From positions 4,340,001 to 4,404,000 of the forward strand of contig NZ_JACHMX010000001.1 of assembly GCF_014205155.1 (NCBI RefSeq): a DNA stretch of 64,000 nucleotides, read 5' to 3'. This stretch comes from Amycolatopsis umgeniensis. Lineage in GTDB: Bacteria > Actinomycetota > Actinomycetes > Mycobacteriales > Pseudonocardiaceae. The notes beneath the pieces are model-generated. The model worked only from the letters and a program-made list of their open reading frames with translations, made no database searches and was not told the origin of the DNA. The position numbers were made by a program, and so were the translations under genes. Of this stretch, positions 60,682-64,000 are shown piece after piece. Each line of letters opens with the position of its first letter. Within the stretch, counting starts at the first letter, position 1.

Positions 60682-61869
60682 GTGAGTGTCATCCGGATGC
60701 CGTCCGCCTCCCCGAGCACCGCGCGGGCCATCAACGACCGTCTTGCCCTCGACCTGCTCCACCGCGAGGGCTCGCTGACGGCCACCCAGCTCAAGACGTT
60801 GACCGGGCTCTCCCGGCCGACCGTCGCCGACCTCGTCGAACGGCTGCAGGACGCCGGGCTCATCGAGATCGTCGGCGAGGCGGGCGCCGAACGCCGAGGG
60901 CCGAACGCGAAGCTGTACGGCATCGTCGCCGAACGCGCGTTCCTCGCCGGTCTCGACGTCCGCACTCACGGCATGGCCGTTTCGGTCGCGGATCTGCTGG
61001 GCCGGACCCGCGCGGAGGCCTCGGTGCCGTTCGAGCTGGACGTCGAAACCGACGTGGCCGTCGAGCGGGCGATCGCGCTGTTGAAGACCACCGCGGCCGA
61101 AGCGGGAGCGACGGAGTTGCACACGATCGCCGTCGGCGCTCCCGGCCTGGTCGACCCGGCGACCGGCGGATTGCGGCCCGCCGGGGGATTGCCCGCGTGG
61201 CACGGGAAACTCGTCGACGAACTCCGGCGGCGGCTGGGTGTCCCGGTTCTGCTGGAGAACGAGGTCAACGTCGCGGCCGCGGCCGAACAACGGCTCGGCG
61301 CCGCCCGTGACCGGGACACTTTCGTCCTGCTGTGGCTCGGTTTCGGCGTCGGCGCGGCCGTCGTCCTCGACGGTTCGCTGCGGCGGGGCGCGTCGGGTGG
61401 CGCGGGCGAGATCGGATTCCTGCCCATGCTCGGACCCGGCAGGCTCCCGACGGCGACCGATTGCGACGGCGGCTTCCACACCCTGGCGGGCAGCGCCGCG
61501 ATCTGCGAACTGGCCCGCGCGTACGGCCTCCCGGCTTCACCGGCCGACAACGCCGAAGCGGCCGAAGCCGCCATCGGGTACGCGATCGACGCGGAGGCGG
61601 AGGAATTCCTGGAGATCGTCGCGGAGCGGATCGCGATCGGCACCGCCGCCATCACCGCGGTGCTGGACCCGGGCTGCGTCGTCCTCGGCGGCGAAGTCGG
61701 CCGCGCCGGCGGCGAGGCGCTGGCGGCAAGGGTGAGCCGCCGTCTCGCGGAGATCTCGCCGCTGCGGACCGAGATCCGGGCGGGGACCGTCGGCGGGAGC
61801 GCGGTGCTGGAAGGCGCGGTGCTGACCGCGATGAGCGCGGCCCAGGACGCGCTGTTCACCCCTGGATAG
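60682..61869 (+). CDS. ROK family transcriptional regulator
   Basis: A 395-aa protein starting at GTG 60,682 behind GGGAGG. It has a winged helix (SLTATQLKTLTGLSRPTVAD) and a ROK domain with LLWLGFGVGAAVVLDGSLRR and a late VVLGGEVGRAGGEAL, but lacks the CxCGxxGC zinc motif of many ROK proteins. It probably represses the divergent MFS gene in response to a sugar. Confidence 0.85.
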   Translation: MSVIRMPSASPSTARAINDRLALDLLHREGSLTATQLKTLTGLSRPTVADLVERLQDAGLIEIVGEAGAERRGPNAKLYGIVAERAFLAGLDVRTHGMAVSVADLLGRTRAEASVPFELDVETDVAVERAIALLKTTAAEAGATELHTIAVGAPGLVDPATGGLRPAGGLPAWHGKLVDELRRRLGVPVLLENEVNVAAAAEQRLGAARDRDTFVLLWLGFGVGAAVVLDGSLRRGASGGAGEIGFLPMLGPGRLPTATDCDGGFHTLAGSAAICELARAYGLPASPADNAEAAEAAIGYAIDAEAEEFLEIVAERIAIGTAAITAVLDPGCVVLGGEVGRAGGEALAARVSRRLAEISPLRTEIRAGTVGGSAVLEGAVLTAMSAAQDALFTPG

Positions 61870-61900
61870 AACTGAGCGCAGGCCCGATCCGGATGGATCG

Positions 61901-62340
61901 TGAGTGGCGATTCAGGTTAGAACCCGATGGTGCCCTAGGTACCTACTGGATTCTGGGTCCGGTTGATCACGGACTTGCAGATCGCCACATCTGCCCCACG
62001 TGTGCCAGCGGTCACATCAGCTGCGCGTGAAGGGCCTCAAGTGGGGCGAGGGTCCGGTACCGAGGTGGTCGTGAGTGGTGATTCGGGTTAGGGCCAACCG
62101 TGTCTTAGGTACCTTCGGTCCGGCGGTTTCGCGTGACCGGTGGGACGACACACGTGACCGAGTGGACGACACGCGTGATTGGACGGACGACACGCGGTGG
62201 ACTCGGCCGTCGCCGATGTCGTCCGTCCAGTCACGCGTGTCGTCCGTCTGATCACACACGTCGTCCACTCGGTCACGCGAAAGCACCGGCTCGGCCCGCG
62301 TGTGCCTCGTGAGTGGCAATTCGGGTTAGAACCCGAATCA
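61901..62340. repeat. Intergenic REP-like repeat copies
   Basis: The sequence GTGAGTGGCGATTC-GGTTAG and its variants occur three times (61,901-61,928, 62,071-62,098 and 62,309-62,336), with the last followed by its own reverse complement half (AACCCGAATC). ACCCCTGGATAGAAC also occurs at both edges (61,859-61,873 and 62,340-62,354). The 560-bp space between the ROK gene and the chaplin-like gene holds these repeats and a palindromic array, and no gene. Confidence 0.7.
62137..62281. repeat. Inverted array of 21-bp repeats
   Basis: Three 21-bp units of the type GTGACCG...GGACGACACGC (starting near 62,133, 62,154 and 62,175) are followed by three units of the reverse complement (GTCGTCC...GTCACGC). 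The two arms are nearly complementary over about 65 bp with a short centre, so the whole 145 bp could extrude as a cruciform or bind a multimeric protein. Confidence 0.75.
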
Positions 62341-62358
62341 CCCCTGGATAGAACACAA

Positions 62359-62392
62359 AAGCGGGCCCGGGAGTTTCCTCCCGGGCCCGCTT
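62359..62392 (-). terminator. Hairpin terminator after the chaplin-like gene
   Basis: AAGCGGGCCCGGGAG (62,359-62,373) pairs perfectly with 62,378-62,392 across a four-base loop, and the next bases on the minus strand are T-rich. It closes the leftward chaplin-like gene. Confidence 0.85.
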
Positions 62393-62425
62393 CTTCGATC
62401 AGTTGGCGCTAGCCGACTGGCAGGT

Positions 62426-64000
62426 TCACATGGTGTGGAACTTCTTGCCGGTCAGGGTGCCGATGAAACGCTGGAACATGCTCAGCGGCGACGAGTCGAC
62501 GCCCGCCAGAGCCGGGACCTGCGCGGTCGGCATCGCCGGGGTGCTGTTCACGACGGGCAGGGTGCCCGCGGTGGGCAGCTGCACCGGCAGCGTGCCCGCG
62601 GTCGGCAGGGCGCCGGCCGTGGGGAGGGCCACCGGCAGCGAGCCGGCGGTCGGCAGGGCACCCGCGGTGGGCAGCGCCACCGGCAGGCCACCGGCGGTCG
62701 GCAGACCACCGGCGAGCGGCAGCGCGGTCAGCGCTGGGAGCTGCGCGATCTTCGGGGCGTCCGCACGAGCGGCGTCACCGGGCAGGGCCGGGGTCTTCGG
62801 CAGGGCCGGGACACCGGGCAGGGCCGGGGTGACGGGCAGCGTGGGCAGTTCCGACTTCGGCGTCTGCGTCGGCAGAGCCGTCAGCCCCTTCAGGGCGGAC
62901 AGACCGGCCTGGAGGCCACCCAGCTGGGGACCGTCGGCGCGGGCGCCACCGATCGCCGGGGTGGTCGGCAGGGTGCCGGCACCGTTCATCGACGGGACCG
63001 AACCGAACGGCAGCGCGGGCAGCGCGTTGATCGGCATCTCCGAGCCCACCGAGTCGGTGAAGGCGCGGGTGTAGTCCTCGTCGTTGATCTCGGTGTCGTC
63101 GGTGGAGTTCTCCTCCGCGATCGCCAGGATCGGGATCTCGAGCTCGTTCAGCGGGATCGAGAACACCAGCGGGTGGTGGAAGTTGAAGCCCGAGAGGGCC
63201 TCTCCACTGCCGTCCGTGATGCTGTCGCCGCCGGCCTGACCGTCGATCACGCTGTCCGCGTTGGTCTCGGAGACGCCGCCGGCCGCCGCGATGGCGTCGC
63301 CGAACACCTCCGGAACGGCCGCGACCGGGATGTCGAGGATGTTGCCCGACAGCGATCCCTCGGTGCCCGAGGTCTCGACGTCGCCGCCCGAGGTGGCGTC
63401 CACGGTGTCCATGCCCTCGGCACCGGCGATGCCGGCGGCCGCGATGGCGTCGTGCGTGACCGGGACCACCGGCAGCGCCTGCGCACCGATGATGTTGCCC
63501 GCGACCGCGCCGTTGTCACCGGTGGTGGTGGCGTCGCCGCCGGCCGCCGACATGACGTCGTTCAGGCTGTTGCCCTTGGCGATGCCCGCACCGGCCACAC
63601 CGAGCCCGGTCACCGGGACGGTGCCGCCGACCGGCGTCTGGACGATGTTGCCCGCCAGCGCGCCTTCTTCACCGTTGGCGGTGGCGTCGCCACCGGCCGA
63701 CGAGTCGGTCAGGTTCGAGCCCTCGCCCGACGCGATTCCGCCCAGCACCGCGGCGAAGTTGTGCGCCTGGACCGGCAGGGAGACCGGGCCGTAGACCAGG
63801 TTGCCCGCACCCGCGCCACCGTCACCGGTCGCGTGGACGTCGCCGCCCGCGTTGGAGGTGGTGTCGCCGTCGGCGCCACCGTGGCCCTGACCGATGAACG
63901 CGCCACCGATCCCGAACGCCTGCACCGGCAGCGAAGCCGGCACGGTCGCCAGGTTGGAGCTGAGGAAGCCGTTGTCGTCGGCGGTGTTCCCGCCGCCGCC
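62426..64000 (-). CDS. Cys-free chaplin-like repeat protein, 5' partial
   Basis: The frame is open to the right edge (at least 524 aa). Repeats of about 60-65 aa (GALAGNIVQTPVGGTVPVTG and GSLSGNILDIPVAAVPEVF, with NAGGD/SAGGDAT spacers) match the chaplin core pattern GNVVQVPV without its Cys pair. The C-terminal 180 residues are Pro/Ala/Leu-rich with LPTAGALPT repeats, ending TGKKFHTM. Chaplins are secreted, surface-active proteins of aerial hyphae. The start and signal peptide lie outside the window. Confidence 0.75.
   Translation of the reverse strand, partial: GGGGNTADDNGFLSSNLATVPASLPVQAFGIGGAFIGQGHGGADGDTTSNAGGDVHATGDGGAGAGNLVYGPVSLPVQAHNFAAVLGGIASGEGSNLTDSSAGGDATANGEEGALAGNIVQTPVGGTVPVTGLGVAGAGIAKGNSLNDVMSAAGGDATTTGDNGAVAGNIIGAQALPVVPVTHDAIAAAGIAGAEGMDTVDATSGGDVETSGTEGSLSGNILDIPVAAVPEVFGDAIAAAGGVSETNADSVIDGQAGGDSITDGSGEALSGFNFHHPLVFSIPLNELEIPILAIAEENSTDDTEINDEDYTRAFTDSVGSEMPINALPALPFGSVPSMNGAGTLPTTPAIGGARADGPQLGGLQAGLSALKGLTALPTQTPKSELPTLPVTPALPGVPALPKTPALPGDAARADAPKIAQLPALTALPLAGGLPTAGGLPVALPTAGALPTAGSLPVALPTAGALPTAGTLPVQLPTAGTLPVVNSTPAMPTAQVPALAGVDSSPLSMFQRFIGTLTGKKFHTM

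Noticed and set aside
1..64000. tRNA or rRNA genes, including a tRNA as attachment site
   Set aside because: No cloverleaf or CCA-ended tRNA pattern was seen by eye; the integrase is a serine type inserted in a HAD gene, so a tRNA attB is not expected.

Overview
The window is high-GC actinobacterial DNA, most likely from a Pseudonocardiales genome of the Amycolatopsis type. This is inferred from three things: the gene order ino1 / padR / DUF5318 / class A PBP / GT87 membrane protein / rpsF-ssb-rpsR-rplI / dnaB, which is the order known from Mycobacterium tuberculosis Rv0046c-Rv0058; an ESX/EspG gene set; and a Cys-free chaplin-like repeat protein. No tRNA, rRNA or CRISPR array was found.

Region 1 (1 to about 19,930) is the right-hand part of an integrated siphovirus prophage. 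It starts inside the tail assembly chaperone pair, which carries a -1 frameshift signal. There follow a 56-bp perfect palindrome, the tape measure gene, baseplate and fibre genes, a GH25 endolysin and a small holin. Beyond the late genes lies a divergent accessory block. One side is a leftward operon of three unknown membrane or small proteins, an AlkA/OGG-like DNA glycosylase, a B12-binding radical SAM enzyme, a thymidylate kinase homologue and a Nudix hydrolase. The other side is a rightward XRE-TPR regulator, with a perfect inverted repeat between the two. A second Nudix gene, a 55-codon ORF and a large serine integrase close the prophage. The phage has integrated inside a HAD-family phosphatase gene, whose 3' fragment remains at 19,929-20,165.

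Region 2 (20,175-24,348) is an AT-richer island of four tightly packed genes: a FAD enzyme, a nucleoside deoxyribosyltransferase-like protein, a large protein with a C-terminal nucleoside phosphorylase domain, and a divergent guanylate kinase-like P-loop protein. All but the FAD enzyme belong to nucleoside or nucleotide enzyme folds. I do not recognise the set as a described system and consider it, with the prophage cassette, the best candidate for something new.

Region 3 (24,400-49,617) is conserved chromosome. It holds inositol phosphate synthase with a PadR regulator, two tandem class A penicillin-binding proteins, an oxidoreductase and divergent ROK regulator, a GT87 membrane glycosyltransferase, endonuclease IV, three tandem secreted paralogues with a shared C-terminal membrane anchor, the rpsF-ssb-rpsR-rplI operon, a small ESX-related cluster, and dnaB. 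dnaB is interrupted at its Walker A lysine by a class 3 intein, and has a LexA box and a cluster of DnaA-box-like 9-mers upstream.

Region 4 (49,620-52,984) is an AT-richer defence island directly behind dnaB: a 2TM SLATT effector, a CD-NTase with an AGS-C sensor (CBASS-like), and an AbiTii-like protein that lacks a normal start codon. Region 5 (53,215-64,000) holds ordinary accessory metabolism in divergent regulator-target pairs (TetR/FAD monooxygenase, WYL/VOC, MarR/wHTH, ROK/MFS), most with clear palindromic operators, then a repeat-rich intergenic stretch and a truncated chaplin-like secreted protein at the right edge.
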